Of a stretch of DNA of 64,000 bases, positions 30,534-39,690 are shown piece after piece. Source of the DNA: Prevotella sp. GTDB taxonomy: Bacteria > Bacteroidota > Bacteroidia > Bacteroidales > Dysgonomonadaceae. The notes below the pieces were generated by a model, which made no database searches, had not been told where the DNA came from, and was given only the letters and a program-made list of their open reading frames with translations. How positions within the stretch are numbered: position 1 is the first letter of the stretch; every line of letters begins with the position of its first letter. The stretch lies in assembly GCA_031285625.1 (NCBI GenBank), contig JAITVV010000084.1, forward strand, positions 62,001-126,000, read 5' to 3'. Both the position numbers and the translations under genes were made by a program.

Positions 30534-31511
30534 ATGAAACCTCTATATACTTTTGATGAAGTTCTGAATATAGTAAATACAGAAATAAGCAAGATACAAT
30601 ATACAAATAAGCCATACTCTCTTTTCGAACCCATAACATATATTCTTTCCCTAGGAGGCAAACGGATTCGCCCAGCTTTGTCCCTTATGTCTTATAATTT
30701 ATATAAAGAAGATGTAGAGCAAGTTATACCTGTTGCTTTAGGTATTGAGATATTCCACAACTTCACACTCCTTCATGACGACCTTATGGACAGGGCTGAT
30801 ATGCGTAGAGGAAATCCGACAGTACATATTAAATGGAACGATAATACAGCTGTATTGTCCGGCGATGCGATGTTAATAGAAGCATACAAAGAAATAGCAA
30901 AAATAGATTCAAAATATTTACAACCTGTATTAGACTTATTCTCGATCACCGCTACGGAAATTTGTTGTGGACAACAGTATGATATGGAGTTTGAACAACG
31001 TATGGATGTCACAATATCTGAATACCTGGAGATGATCCGTCTGAAAACAGCCGTATTACTAGCCTGTGCTCTTAAAGAGGGAGCGATAGTTGCTGGAGCT
31101 TCATCGGCTGATGCCCACAATTTATATGATTTTGGAATTAACGTCGGACTAGGCTTCCAACTTAAAGATGACTTGCTGGATGTCTACGGAAATAGTACAA
31201 ACTTTGGGAAAAGAATAGGTGGTGATATTCTTTGCAACAAGAAAACATTCCTGCTTATCAATGCATTGTCTGATGACACATCAAAACAAGAACTGATGAC
31301 GTGGATAAATAAGGAAGAATATGCTGAATCAGAAAAGATAAAGGCTGTGACAGCTATATATGACAAACTGGATTTGAAGCAAAAATCTGAGAACTTAATA
31401 CACGAATATTATAAAAAGGCAATAGCCTGTTTAGATAAGGTAACAGTGGACAACAATCGAAAAAAAGAACTTTATGATCTCGCCGAAAATTTGATGTCCC
31501 GGATTTCATAA
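30534..31511 (+). CDS. Polyprenyl (trans-prenyl) diphosphate synthase
   Basis: Chain-elongating isoprenyl transferase, 325 residues from the ATG at 30534. That ATG fits the family N-terminus and lies downstream of the promoter; an upstream in-frame TTG would fall inside the promoter. It carries the GGKRIRP substrate-binding motif, the first Asp-rich motif LLHDDLMDRADMRRG and the second FQLKDDLLDVYG. The product length (geranylgeranyl, or longer for menaquinone) cannot be decided by eye. Confidence 0.92.
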   Translation: MKPLYTFDEVLNIVNTEISKIQYTNKPYSLFEPITYILSLGGKRIRPALSLMSYNLYKEDVEQVIPVALGIEIFHNFTLLHDDLMDRADMRRGNPTVHIKWNDNTAVLSGDAMLIEAYKEIAKIDSKYLQPVLDLFSITATEICCGQQYDMEFEQRMDVTISEYLEMIRLKTAVLLACALKEGAIVAGASSADAHNLYDFGINVGLGFQLKDDLLDVYGNSTNFGKRIGGDILCNKKTFLLINALSDDTSKQELMTWINKEEYAESEKIKAVTAIYDKLDLKQKSENLIHEYYKKAIACLDKVTVDNNRKKELYDLAENLMSRIS

Positions 31512-31531
31512 CACAAAACAAACACAAAATT

Positions 31532-32251
31532 ATGCCATACAGACGTTTACCGAATACTGATAATGCTCGGATACGGGCTTTGAAGACGGCAATTGAAAAA
31601 AGTAATACATTCTTTGGTCAAGACATAATTTCTCTTGATATTCAAAGCTTGAGAATCATGCTTCGTAACTTTGAAAATGCTCAAATACGATATAAAGATA
31701 GCCTGCAGTCACAAGCTTCAGCTAACCGTAAATTTCAGAAGCTTGTTAAAAATGCAAGGCTTTACATATCCCACTTTATTCAGGTTTTCAATTTTTGCGT
31801 TATACGTAATGAAATAAAGAAAGAAGCAAAGCAATTATATGGAATTGATCCAGATAATTTTACAGTTCCGGATTTAACAACAAATGATTCCCTCCTTTTT
31901 TGGGGAGATAACATCATAAAAGGAGAGCAAATGAGAACTTCACAAGGTGGAGCTCCAATATATAATCCTACCATAGCGCGGGTAAATGTAGCGTTCTCCT
32001 TATTTAAGGATGCCTACTTTGCTCAAAAAACATTTCAGAATACAACTGCCAGACAACTGGATAGTTTGAGCCAGCAAAGAGAAGATATTGATGCTACCTT
32101 AACTCTGCTATGGAATCAGATTGAAGGTGCATTTTCAGGCTTACCGACAAAAGAACGTCTTGACAGATGTAAAGAATATGGTGTTGTGTATTATCTGAGG
32201 AAGGAAGAGCGGGAAAAAGAGAAGATTGTAGAAAGAAATGAGAATTATTGA
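31532..32251 (+). CDS. Conserved hypothetical protein, helical
   Basis: 239-residue cytoplasmic protein that I do not recognise. It is rich in predicted helix, has no signal or membrane segment, and ends in a charged coiled-coil tail rich in Arg, Glu and Lys. It begins 20 nt after the polyprenyl synthase and overlaps the TatD gene by 14 bases, so it is translated as part of that operon. Such proteins of about 240 residues recur in Bacteroidetes without known function. Confidence 0.7.
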   Translation: MPYRRLPNTDNARIRALKTAIEKSNTFFGQDIISLDIQSLRIMLRNFENAQIRYKDSLQSQASANRKFQKLVKNARLYISHFIQVFNFCVIRNEIKKEAKQLYGIDPDNFTVPDLTTNDSLLFWGDNIIKGEQMRTSQGGAPIYNPTIARVNVAFSLFKDAYFAQKTFQNTTARQLDSLSQQREDIDATLTLLWNQIEGAFSGLPTKERLDRCKEYGVVYYLRKEEREKEKIVERNENY

Positions 32252-33014
32252 TACCCATTCGCATATTTATTCAGAAGAATTTGATAATGATATTGAAGAT
32301 GTTATCAACAGGGCAAAAAAAAACGGTGTAGAAAAGATATTAATGCCCAATATTGATATCTCATCCATAGAACGGATACATCATCTTTCCCACAAATATG
32401 AAGGTTACTGTATTCCGATGATGGGTTTACATCCTACCAGTGTCGCAGATAATTGGGAGAGCGAACTAGCCACCATCAAACAGCTGCTTCCTTTAAAATC
32501 GTATATAGCAATCGGCGAAATAGGTATGGATTTATACTGGGACAAAACATTCGAAAAAGAGCAGAAATTTGTCTTTGAGGAACAATTACGTTGGAGCATC
32601 GAATACGATTTACCAGTGGCTATACATTCACGTGACGCTATCCCTCAATGTATCGATTGTATAAAGAATATTGGAGAAGAAGAACTAAAAGGTGTCTTCC
32701 ATAGTTTTGGTGGTACTGAGCAAGAACTAAATGAAATCTTATCTTTAATTAATTTCATGATAGGTATAAACGGTGTGGTAACTTTCAAAAACTCTACTTT
32801 ATCCACAGTATTGAAAAACACCGATTTATCACACATTATTATTGAAACAGATTCTCCATATCTGGCCCCTGTACCATATAGAGGAAAAAGAAATGAATCG
32901 TCATACACACTCAATGTGGTAGAAAAATTAGCAGAGATTTATAATATAAGTGCTGATAAGGTTGGAGAGATTACAACAGAAAATGCAGAAAAGCTATTCG
33001 CCTTGAAAAAATAA
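32238..33014 (+). CDS. tatD: TatD family metal-dependent hydrolase
   Basis: Probable 3'-5' DNA exonuclease or D-amino-acyl-related hydrolase with a TIM-barrel fold, 258 residues. Metal ligands are visible as IDTHSHIY (first strand), [24 protein letters not shown] and [19 protein letters not shown]. It overlaps the preceding gene by 14 bases. Confidence 0.93.
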   Translation: MRIIDTHSHIYSEEFDNDIEDVINRAKKNGVEKILMPNIDISSIERIHHLSHKYEGYCIPMMGLHPTSVADNWESELATIKQLLPLKSYIAIGEIGMDLYWDKTFEKEQKFVFEEQLRWSIEYDLPVAIHSRDAIPQCIDCIKNIGEEELKGVFHSFGGTEQELNEILSLINFMIGINGVVTFKNSTLSTVLKNTDLSHIIIETDSPYLAPVPYRGKRNESSYTLNVVEKLAEIYNISADKVGEITTENAEKLFALKK

Positions 33015-33018
33015 GTCC

Positions 33019-33026
33019 TATATTTG
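33019..33026 (+). promoter_or_regulatory. Candidate -7 element of tRNA-Ser
   Basis: TATATTTG, 15 nt before the mature tRNA 5' end. It matches TAnnTTTG and is well placed for a stable-RNA promoter, although it overlaps the space just after the tatD stop. Confidence 0.5.
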
Positions 33027-33041
33027 CACTCGCAAAACAAA

Positions 33042-33128
33042 GGAGAGGTGCTCGAGTGGTTGAAGAGGCATGCCTGGAAAGCATGTATACGGGTAACTGT
33101 ATCGAGGGTTCGAATCCCTTCTTCTCCG
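33042..33128 (+). tRNA. tRNA-Ser (anticodon GGA)
   Basis: The class II tRNA has a 7-bp acceptor stem GGAGAGG / CTTCTCC, a D-arm, the anticodon loop CTGGAAA with GGA at 33076-33078, a long variable arm and a T-arm with GGTTCGAATCC. The discriminator base is G. The following CA suggests that CCA is added after transcription. It reads UCC and UCU codons. Confidence 0.95.
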
Positions 33129-33141
33129 CAAAATATAAATG

Positions 33142-33172
33142 AAGGACTAAATATTTTAGTCCTTTTGTTTTT
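33142..33172 (+). terminator. Intrinsic terminator of tRNA-Ser
   Basis: 10-bp stem AAGGACTAAA / TTTAGTCCTT with a 3-nt loop and a tail TTGTTTTTTG. It directly follows the tRNA. Confidence 0.85.
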
Positions 33173-33183
33173 TGTATATGCAG

Positions 33184-33672
33184 ATGAAGAAAATATTATT
33201 TATATTATTACTTTTTATCTCTTGTAATCCCCCTGCTGAAAAAGATGAAGAGGTACTAAGGGGAAAAGTTGTAAGTGTAGCTGATGGTGACACGGTAACT
33301 ATACTTACAGATAATGATGAACAAATTCGTATCCGTCTCTATGGTATCGATGCTCCCGAAAAAGGACAGGATTTTTCAAATAAATCCAGACAATTCTTAA
33401 ATGATTTGTGCTATGGAAAAATAGTAAGTATAGAAAAAAAAGGGATTGACCAATATGAGCGCGTCCTTGGAATTGTTTATATTAATGAATTCAACTTAAA
33501 TAAGGAGATGGTGCGTAACGGCTTGGCATGGTACTACGACCATTATGTAAAGGATGCAGACTTGGAAGCTTTAGAACATACTGCGAGAAAACAAAAACTT
33601 AATATATGGAGTATGAAGAATCCCACTCCACCTTACGAGTTTAGGAGAAATCAAAGAATGGGGAAAAATTAA
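33184..33672 (+). CDS. Thermonuclease (SNase) family lipoprotein
   Basis: 162-residue nuclease with a short lipoprotein signal ([14 protein letters not shown], Cys 14), so it is exported. The staphylococcal-nuclease fold shows as [12 protein letters not shown], the catalytic-type [25 protein letters not shown] (second Arg) and a C-terminal helix region. The start at 33184 was chosen for the signal peptide; an ATG six bases upstream is possible. It is likely to degrade environmental nucleic acid. Confidence 0.9.
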   Translation: MKKILFILLLFISCNPPAEKDEEVLRGKVVSVADGDTVTILTDNDEQIRIRLYGIDAPEKGQDFSNKSRQFLNDLCYGKIVSIEKKGIDQYERVLGIVYINEFNLNKEMVRNGLAWYYDHYVKDADLEALEHTARKQKLNIWSMKNPTPPYEFRRNQRMGKN

Positions 33673-33702
33673 ATTAAAAGGTACTTATTAAAATCTAATA
33701 TT

Positions 33703-34536
33703 ATGACAAAATATATTGAACTGGACTTTGATCCCGACTCTGATCAGTTACACGATGTTCTTGATGAACTTTGTTTATGGTCGGCTCCTTTTGGACTAAA
33801 ATTGTTAGATAACTTACTCCTAAAAAAAGGAATATCTGTGTTAGATATTGGATTCTGCGATGGATTTCCATTAACAGAACTGGCACTCCGCTTAGGCCAA
33901 TCAAGCACAATCTATGGTATTGACCCTTGGGAAGCTGCAATTAGACGTACAAAGAAGAAAATCTCCATTTATAATATACAGAATGTAAAAATAATAAAGG
34001 GGGTTGCAGAAAACATCCCCCTCGATAATAACTCCATTGATTTAATAACGAGCAACAATGGTATAAATAATGTAACTGATCTGGACAAAACCCTTCAGGA
34101 ATGTTTTCGCATACTAAAATCCGGAGGTCAGTTTATTCAAACGATGAATCTGAATTCAACAATGATCGAATTCTATGAAATCCTTGGGAAAGTATTGCAG
34201 GCAAACCGGATGGAGAATGAGCTAAATAAGATGAAAGAGCAAATCTATAAAAAGAGAAAACCTCTGGATGAATTTTTACAACTACTCAAACAACATGGTT
34301 TCTCTATTACAAATGTAATGCATGATCAGTTTGATTACAAATTTGTAGATGGTACAACTTTACTAAATCACTATTTCATCCGCTTTGCGTTTTTATCAGG
34401 ATGGAAAAATATCTTACCTGAAAGCAAACAAGCAGAGATCTTTGAAATTATAGAATCTGAGATGAATAATATTGCTGAGATAAACGGATATTTCAAATTA
34501 AGTGTTCCTTTTGTTTTAATTGATTGTACCAAATAA
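33703..34536 (+). CDS. Class I SAM-dependent methyltransferase
   Basis: 277-residue methyltransferase with the AdoMet-binding motif VLDIGFCDGFP (a variant of the usual DxGxGxG with Phe-Cys in place of one Gly), then YGIDPW (acidic ribose-binding residue), 'GVAENIPLDNNSIDLITSNNGINN' (in parts) and 'ECFRILKSGGQFIQTM'. The substrate is unknown. It is a single gene, convergent with a membrane protein gene four bases away. Confidence 0.85.
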   Translation: MTKYIELDFDPDSDQLHDVLDELCLWSAPFGLKLLDNLLLKKGISVLDIGFCDGFPLTELALRLGQSSTIYGIDPWEAAIRRTKKKISIYNIQNVKIIKGVAENIPLDNNSIDLITSNNGINNVTDLDKTLQECFRILKSGGQFIQTMNLNSTMIEFYEILGKVLQANRMENELNKMKEQIYKKRKPLDEFLQLLKQHGFSITNVMHDQFDYKFVDGTTLLNHYFIRFAFLSGWKNILPESKQAEIFEIIESEMNNIAEINGYFKLSVPFVLIDCTK

Positions 34537-34539
34537 TCC

Positions 34540-35070
34540 TTAATATTTAGAAGGTACATAGCCTATCAGCTTTTCCAGTTTCTTTATATAGATATGGAGG
34601 AAATATAATGGAATAAATCCAAATATACAGAATGAACAATCTATTAGCGTCCAATAGAATGGAATCCCCCTAATCGGCCCACAAATAAGTGATAAAGGAA
34701 CCACACCGATACAAGCTATCATAGCAAAATACACAATCCAGATATTGCGCACAGGTTTAAGATATAATCCTATAAATGCAGCAGCAATCACCAAATGAGA
34801 AAAAGCAAGCCAGTCTGTTCCATATGCAAGAAAAGGGTAATTATCATTTGTATTGATCAGTGCATCTGCAACTGTAGCAATCCACCCCTTTAAACCATCA
34901 TAGGCCTCAGGAGATACATCATGAGATATACCCAAAATCTGGCAAACAATCCTTACTTCACTTTCTATAGGAAATGCAGTTACGCCCCAAAAAATAAGGG
35001 CAAACATATAAAATATCACCAATCCGCGAATTCTTACTAATAAATGTTTTTCTTCTTTTTTCATAGCCAT
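34540..35070 (-). CDS. Hypothetical membrane protein
   Basis: 176 residues with about four hydrophobic helices (about 14-32, 86-104, 112-132, 138-160) and a loop of about 50 residues between the first two. I do not recognise the family. It is monocistronic. It ends four bases from the methyltransferase stop, and both transcripts lack an obvious hairpin there. Confidence 0.65.
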   Translation of the reverse strand: MAMKKEEKHLLVRIRGLVIFYMFALIFWGVTAFPIESEVRIVCQILGISHDVSPEAYDGLKGWIATVADALINTNDNYPFLAYGTDWLAFSHLVIAAAFIGLYLKPVRNIWIVYFAMIACIGVVPLSLICGPIRGIPFYWTLIDCSFCIFGFIPLYFLHIYIKKLEKLIGYVPSKY

Positions 35071-35157
35071 TAATTTAAATTCAAATAACTTTGAAATACA
35101 AAGTAAATAAAAATTTGCGAATTAAATGATAATTTTGAAAAATATTATGCCATAAAA

Positions 35158-35188
35158 AGCCCTTTGAATTGTTGCAATCCAAAGGGCT
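35158..35188 (-). terminator. Intrinsic terminator of gdhA
   Basis: 9-bp stem AGCCCTTTG / CAAAGGGCT around a 13-nt loop. It is followed on the minus strand by TTTTTATGG and lies 27 nt after the gdhA stop. Confidence 0.8.
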
Positions 35189-35214
35189 CCTCATTGATTG
35201 ATTAAAAAATTTAG

Positions 35215-36552
35215 TTATACAACACCTTGTGCAATCATAGCACGGGCTACTTTCATAAATCCGGCCACATTCGCACCTTTTACATAATTGATATATCCGT
35301 CATGATCTTTGCCAAATTTAAGACATTGACCATGTATATTTTTCATTATACCATGCAAGCGCTGATCGACTTCTTCAGCCCCCCACTGTATGTGCATCGC
35401 ATTTTGGCTCATTTCCAGACCTGAAGTAGCTACTCCTCCGGCATTTACGGCTTTACCAGGAGCAAATAATATGTGTTTCTCAACAAACAAGTCAACCGCT
35501 TCTGCAGTACATCCCATATTGGAAACTTCAGCTACACAAGTTACCCCATTAGCTATCAGGGCCTCTGCATCCTTTGCATTTAATTCGTTCTGAATAGCAC
35601 AAGGCAGGGCAATATCAACCTTCTCCACCCATGGTTTTTTACCTGCATGGAATACAGAATTAGGATATTTTTCTGCATAAGGAGCTACGATATCATTACC
35701 CGAATCACGAAGTTCAAGCATATATTCAATCTTATCTCCACTTACACCATCTGCATCATATATATAACCATCAGGCCCGGAGATAGTAACAACTTTTGCA
35801 CCCAGTTCTGTGGCTTTCAATGTAGCACCCCATGCTACATTTCCAAATCCGGAAATAGCAACAGTCTTACCCTTTAAATCTATATTTTTAGCTTTCAGCA
35901 TCTCATTTACAAAATAGAGCGCACCAAAGCCCGTAGCCTCAGGACGTACTAGTGAACCACCGTACTCAAGTCCCTTACCGGTAAAAGTTCCCGTATTTTC
36001 TCGAGCTAGTTTCTTATACATTCCGTACAAATAACCTATTTCACGTGTACCAACTCCAATATCGCCAGCCGGAACATCCGTATCTGGTCCTATATTACGC
36101 CAAAGTTCCAACATAAATGCCTGACAGAAACGCATTATCTCGGCATTAGATTTACCTCGAGGGCTGAAATCAGAGCCACCTTTTCCTCCTCCCATCGGCA
36201 AAGTAGTCAAAGCATTCTTGAAAGTTTGCTCAAACCCTAGAAACTTAAGAGAAGAAAGATTCACCGATGCATGAAATCTCAGACCACCCTTATAAGGACC
36301 AATAGCATTGTTAAATTGCACACGATATCCTAAATTAACCTGAATATCACCTTTATCATCTACCCAAGGCACCTTAAACGTAAATATGCGATCAGGCTCT
36401 ACCAAGCGTTCAATAATACGATTTTTCTCAAATTCCGGATGCTGGTTATAAACATCCTCTATGGATACAAGCACTTCCTTCACTGCTTGTAAATACTCAG
36501 ACTCTCCGGGGTGTTTTGCCTCTAAAGCTGATAAAATGTCATTAATCTTCAT
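35215..36552 (-). CDS. gdhA: NADP-specific glutamate dehydrogenase
   Basis: Hexameric enzyme that assimilates ammonium by reductive amination of 2-oxoglutarate. The 445 residues include GPYKGGLRFHASVN, the catalytic-Lys motif PMGGGKGGSDFSPRGKS, AGDIGVGTREIGYLYG and the Rossmann GFGNVAWGA, with a C-terminal 'GYINYVKGANVAGFMKVA'. Length and motifs match the GDH I (NADP) subfamily. A minus-strand TACATTTG at 36593-36586 is a candidate -7 element. Confidence 0.96.
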   Translation of the reverse strand: MKINDILSALEAKHPGESEYLQAVKEVLVSIEDVYNQHPEFEKNRIIERLVEPDRIFTFKVPWVDDKGDIQVNLGYRVQFNNAIGPYKGGLRFHASVNLSSLKFLGFEQTFKNALTTLPMGGGKGGSDFSPRGKSNAEIMRFCQAFMLELWRNIGPDTDVPAGDIGVGTREIGYLYGMYKKLARENTGTFTGKGLEYGGSLVRPEATGFGALYFVNEMLKAKNIDLKGKTVAISGFGNVAWGATLKATELGAKVVTISGPDGYIYDADGVSGDKIEYMLELRDSGNDIVAPYAEKYPNSVFHAGKKPWVEKVDIALPCAIQNELNAKDAEALIANGVTCVAEVSNMGCTAEAVDLFVEKHILFAPGKAVNAGGVATSGLEMSQNAMHIQWGAEEVDQRLHGIMKNIHGQCLKFGKDHDGYINYVKGANVAGFMKVARAMIAQGVV

Positions 36553-36585
36553 GATTTAATGGTTTAAATCGGTTACTTATCTATA

Positions 36586-36593
36586 CAAATGTA
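36586..36593 (-). promoter_or_regulatory. Candidate -7 element of gdhA
   Basis: Minus-strand TACATTTG, 33 nt before the gdhA start codon. It matches TAnnTTTG; the -33 element is unclear. Confidence 0.45.
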
Positions 36594-36709
36594 TAAATAA
36601 TGGAACAAAATTTCACATGCTTCTTTTCTTTTTTTCATTCCAAAAAACATGATTTACAACATAAAATGAATTAACGGAATCAAATTTCCAGAGATATTAT
36701 TTTAATTCT

Positions 36710-36717
36710 TATTTTTG
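36710..36717 (+). promoter_or_regulatory. Candidate -7 element of serine acetyltransferase
   Basis: TATTTTTG, 21 nt before the chosen ATG at 36739. It matches TAnnTTTG and overlaps the in-frame upstream TTG, which argues against that upstream start. Confidence 0.45.
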
Positions 36718-36738
36718 TTATCTCCAAAGCTAAAAATC

Positions 36739-37557
36739 ATGACTAATATTTACGAAATAGCCAATAAACTGAGAGCAGAGTCAAAACATCTTCCAATAAA
36801 CAGAATTGAACTCGAAGATGCATTAAATACACTTATACATCGTGTACTATTCCCGATATGCGATCAAGAGAAATCCAGAGAAAAAAAGCTGTACTACTTT
36901 TATTCTATTCTGGTTGAGAATATCTCTGCATTACTAAATAGAGAAGAGGCTGAAGAGATGGTAGACCAATTCATCTCCCACCTTCCTGAACTGCAAGACC
37001 AGCTGTATGAAGAAGCTAAAGTATATTATGAAAATGATCCGGCAGCAAAATCGATAGAAGAGGTCATATTGACTTATCCCGGTTTCTTTGCACAAGTTGT
37101 TTACCGCATATCTCATGAATTCTATAAAATGAATACCCCTATTATACCCCGTCTTTTCTCAGAATATGCACATTCAAAAGTGGGAATAGACATTAACCCC
37201 GGCGCAGAAATAGGAAAGGCATTCTACATAGACCATGGTACAGGCATAGTTATTGGGGAAACAACCTTAATAGGCGACAATGTAAAAATATATCAAGGTG
37301 TAACATTAGGAGCTCTATTTGTAACGAAAGGGCTTGCTAATGAAAAGAGGCACCCAACTATAGAAGACAACGTTGTAATCTATGCTGGTGCGACCATATT
37401 AGGAGGAAAGACTATAGTAGGCCATGACTCAACAATAGGTGGAAATGCATGGCTCACCAAAAGTGTTGTTCCTTATTCCCTTGTACAACAAAATTCAGAA
37501 ATAAGGATACATAATACATTGAAAACAGGAGAGAATATTCTTGACTTCAATATATAA
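36739..37557 (+). CDS. cysE: Serine O-acetyltransferase
   Basis: Makes O-acetylserine for cysteine synthesis. It has 272 residues from the ATG at 36739. The N-terminal helical domain is followed by left-handed beta-helix hexapeptide repeats, with 'HSKVGIDINPGAEIGKAFY', the catalytic-His segment IDHGTGIVIGET and 'GVTLGALF'. The length and N-terminal domain resemble the EpsC-type enzymes of Bacteroidetes. No cysteine synthase is adjacent. Confidence 0.92.
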   Translation: MTNIYEIANKLRAESKHLPINRIELEDALNTLIHRVLFPICDQEKSREKKLYYFYSILVENISALLNREEAEEMVDQFISHLPELQDQLYEEAKVYYENDPAAKSIEEVILTYPGFFAQVVYRISHEFYKMNTPIIPRLFSEYAHSKVGIDINPGAEIGKAFYIDHGTGIVIGETTLIGDNVKIYQGVTLGALFVTKGLANEKRHPTIEDNVVIYAGATILGGKTIVGHDSTIGGNAWLTKSVVPYSLVQQNSEIRIHNTLKTGENILDFNI

Positions 37558-37627
37558 TTTATAAAATAGGAAAGAATACAATATTTTTTGTACTTTCGTG
37601 TAAATTAATCATTACGATATAAGAACA

Positions 37628-38080
37628 ATGGAAGAAGCCCGTAAAAATCCATCTTCTCTGATCAGAAATACCTTTTTACAAGCAATTAATGCTTTATCAA
37701 AAGATTATAAAGGTAGTTCTCTAACTGATATTTTTATCACAGTAGATAAAGAAAGTGGAGAGGTTGCATTCTATGATGACGAAGAAAATAAAGTTGGTGA
37801 AATCGTAGTTTTCGATTGGGTCAATAAGGTAGATGAGCTAAACGATGAAAAGATAATCTCAATCCTGCGAGAAATCACAGAACAGCTTGATAATGAGGAC
37901 ATGTTTTCATCACTAGAATTATTCAAACCATTTTCAGTTAACTATGCAGACGACAGTTTTGAAGTAATTGACGAATTGCTATTGATAAATGAAGAATCAA
38001 CCATCAACTTAGATAATGATTTAATGGAGAAATTCGATAAGGAATTTGATGATTTTCTAGACAAGCTACTAAAAGAATAA
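37628..38080 (+). CDS. Conserved hypothetical acidic protein
   Basis: 150 residues, very acidic (many Asp/Glu, C-terminus EFDKEFDDFLDKLLKE-like), with no signal or membrane helix. I do not recognise it. It follows cysE by 70 nt with its own promoter-like TACTTTCG just upstream. Its stop codon abuts the stop of the convergent phosphatase gene with no base between. Confidence 0.65.
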   Translation: MEEARKNPSSLIRNTFLQAINALSKDYKGSSLTDIFITVDKESGEVAFYDDEENKVGEIVVFDWVNKVDELNDEKIISILREITEQLDNEDMFSSLELFKPFSVNYADDSFEVIDELLLINEESTINLDNDLMEKFDKEFDDFLDKLLKE

Positions 38081-38791
38081 TTATATTTCAACACCAATTT
38101 TTCTTCCTTTCTCTACATAACTTGTATCAGCCATAGACTCTACAGTAAATATCTTATTCTGATAAGTAACCTTACATACCGCAGCATTATCCAGTGGTTT
38201 GGTGAACAGTCTGTCACCTCCAAGCCCTAATAGCATTGCCAGAATACTCATCCCGTGTGAAATAATAAGAATATTGCCATCACCGGATTGCACTTCGTTT
38301 TCGGCTATTTCTTTTAAGCTTTCCTGGGTACGCAATTCCACTTGTGAATAGTTCTCGGCCATCCCCATTTTATCTAATAACTTTATGGCATCCAGTACAT
38401 TCCTGTAACTAATATCCTTAGCCAGAATGGCTTTGAACATTTCATCTACAGATGTATAATGAAGATACAATGCAGCATTATGCCACATCACATGATTGAA
38501 ATCTGCTTCAAAACTACCAAAGCAAGCTTCCCTCAATCCGGCTAGTTCTATAATAGGTATATCATCCTGCCCCTTTGCCCCCAATATAATTTGGGATGTT
38601 TGCCTGGTTCTGCGCAGGTCGCTGCAATAGACCGTGCGGAATTTTATATCACTAAGTCCATACCCAAGATAGCGGGCTGCATCAATACCTTCCTTTGTTA
38701 AAGGAGAATCGCACCAACCCTGAACTCTATCCAGGCTATTCATCATAGTTTTGCCGTGACGCGCAATATATAATGTTATTTTAGTATTCAT
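38081..38791 (-). CDS. Histidine phosphatase family protein
   Basis: 236-residue phosphoglycerate-mutase-like phosphatase. The catalytic motif is IARHGKTMMNS (residues 8-18, phospho-accepting His), followed by 'YCSDLRRTRQTSQI', 'LREACFGSFE' (general-acid Glu) and ILIISHGMSI (second catalytic His). The substrate is unknown. It is the last gene of a minus-strand cluster with the thioesterases. Confidence 0.9.
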   Translation of the reverse strand: MNTKITLYIARHGKTMMNSLDRVQGWCDSPLTKEGIDAARYLGYGLSDIKFRTVYCSDLRRTRQTSQIILGAKGQDDIPIIELAGLREACFGSFEADFNHVMWHNAALYLHYTSVDEMFKAILAKDISYRNVLDAIKLLDKMGMAENYSQVELRTQESLKEIAENEVQSGDGNILIISHGMSILAMLLGLGGDRLFTKPLDNAAVCKVTYQNKIFTVESMADTSYVEKGRKIGVEI

Positions 38792-38850
38792 TTATTTTAG
38801 TAAATGTTAATATTTAATGCTGTATTTTTAAAGTAGTAATGCCTGAGATT

Positions 38851-39258
38851 TTATTTCCAATTTATATAATCTGCAAATGCCTTATCAAACATATCAGGCT
38901 TCCCTACTTTACCATCTATCAAACAAACTACCTCTATAACAGCATCGGCACATAAAGTGTTGTCAGGAATACGAATAATTTGCTGATGAAAAAAGTAACG
39001 AAGGCCTTTACGCTCAATATTAATACTGCAAATAAATTCTTCCGAACCACGCAGGGAACTTCTGTAGCTTATATTTACATTACGAACAACCGGTAATATA
39101 TTTTCTTCAGTGAGGTCGCGCAAACGCATGCCACACTTTTCCATTAGTTCATGACGTGTTGCCTCAAAATAATGTAAATAAATTGCATTATTAACTACTC
39201 CTTGTGAATCACATTCGTAGTCACGAACTTTCATTTTATATTCAAAGGTTAATGCCAT
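38851..39258 (-). CDS. Acyl-CoA thioesterase, hotdog fold (copy 2)
   Basis: 135-residue 4HBT/YbgC-like thioesterase with the active-site motif RDYECDSQGVVNNAIYLHYF (catalytic Asp in CDSQG). It is a paralogue of the gene just upstream: both share RDYECD-QG-VNN, YFHQ/IFNQ-type strands and the 'KPDMFDKAF' / 'KPEAFDRAF' ending. The gap between them is nine bases. The likely role is hydrolysis of acyl-CoA or acyl-ACP. Confidence 0.9.
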   Translation of the reverse strand: MALTFEYKMKVRDYECDSQGVVNNAIYLHYFEATRHELMEKCGMRLRDLTEENILPVVRNVNISYRSSLRGSEEFICSINIERKGLRYFFHQQIIRIPDNTLCADAVIEVVCLIDGKVGKPDMFDKAFADYINWK

Positions 39259-39267
39259 AGACGATAC

Positions 39268-39690
39268 CTATACTTCGAAATATTTACCAAAGGCTCTGTC
39301 AAAAGCTTCAGGCTTTGCTAATTTACCATTGGTTATACATACTACCTCAAACTTCCCGGTAGAACAGACCTTATTGTCATGTAACCGGACGATTTTTTGA
39401 TTAAAAATATACCGGATGCCATCTCTTTCCAAAAAATCAACTGTAGAAATAAAATTATCCCCACCTTTTAACGAATTGGTATAACGAATGTATGCGCTGA
39501 CAACAACTGCATCGGTTCCGCTTTCATGCAAGTCAAAAAAGCTCAGACCATTTTCATTAAAAAAATCATGGCGGGCAATTTCATAATAATGCTGATAATT
39601 GGCATTGTTTACGATTCCCTGTGCGTCGCATTCATAGTCGCGCACCCTTATTGTACATTGAAATAAAGGGCTTTTACTTTTATCTATCAT
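39268..39690 (-). CDS. Acyl-CoA thioesterase, hotdog fold (copy 1)
   Basis: 140-residue 4HBT thioesterase with RDYECDAQGIVNNANYQHYY, keeping the catalytic Asp. It overlaps the upstream LRR-like gene by 11 bases and is followed after nine bases by a clear paralogue, so the pair looks like a tandem duplication kept in one operon. Confidence 0.9.
   Translation of the reverse strand: MIDKSKSPLFQCTIRVRDYECDAQGIVNNANYQHYYEIARHDFFNENGLSFFDLHESGTDAVVVSAYIRYTNSLKGGDNFISTVDFLERDGIRYIFNQKIVRLHDNKVCSTGKFEVVCITNGKLAKPEAFDRAFGKYFEV

Noticed and set aside
33024-33227. 67-residue reading frame starting [20 protein letters not shown]
   Set aside because: It is the well-known spurious frame through a tRNA-Ser gene; the DNA folds as tRNA-Ser(GGA).
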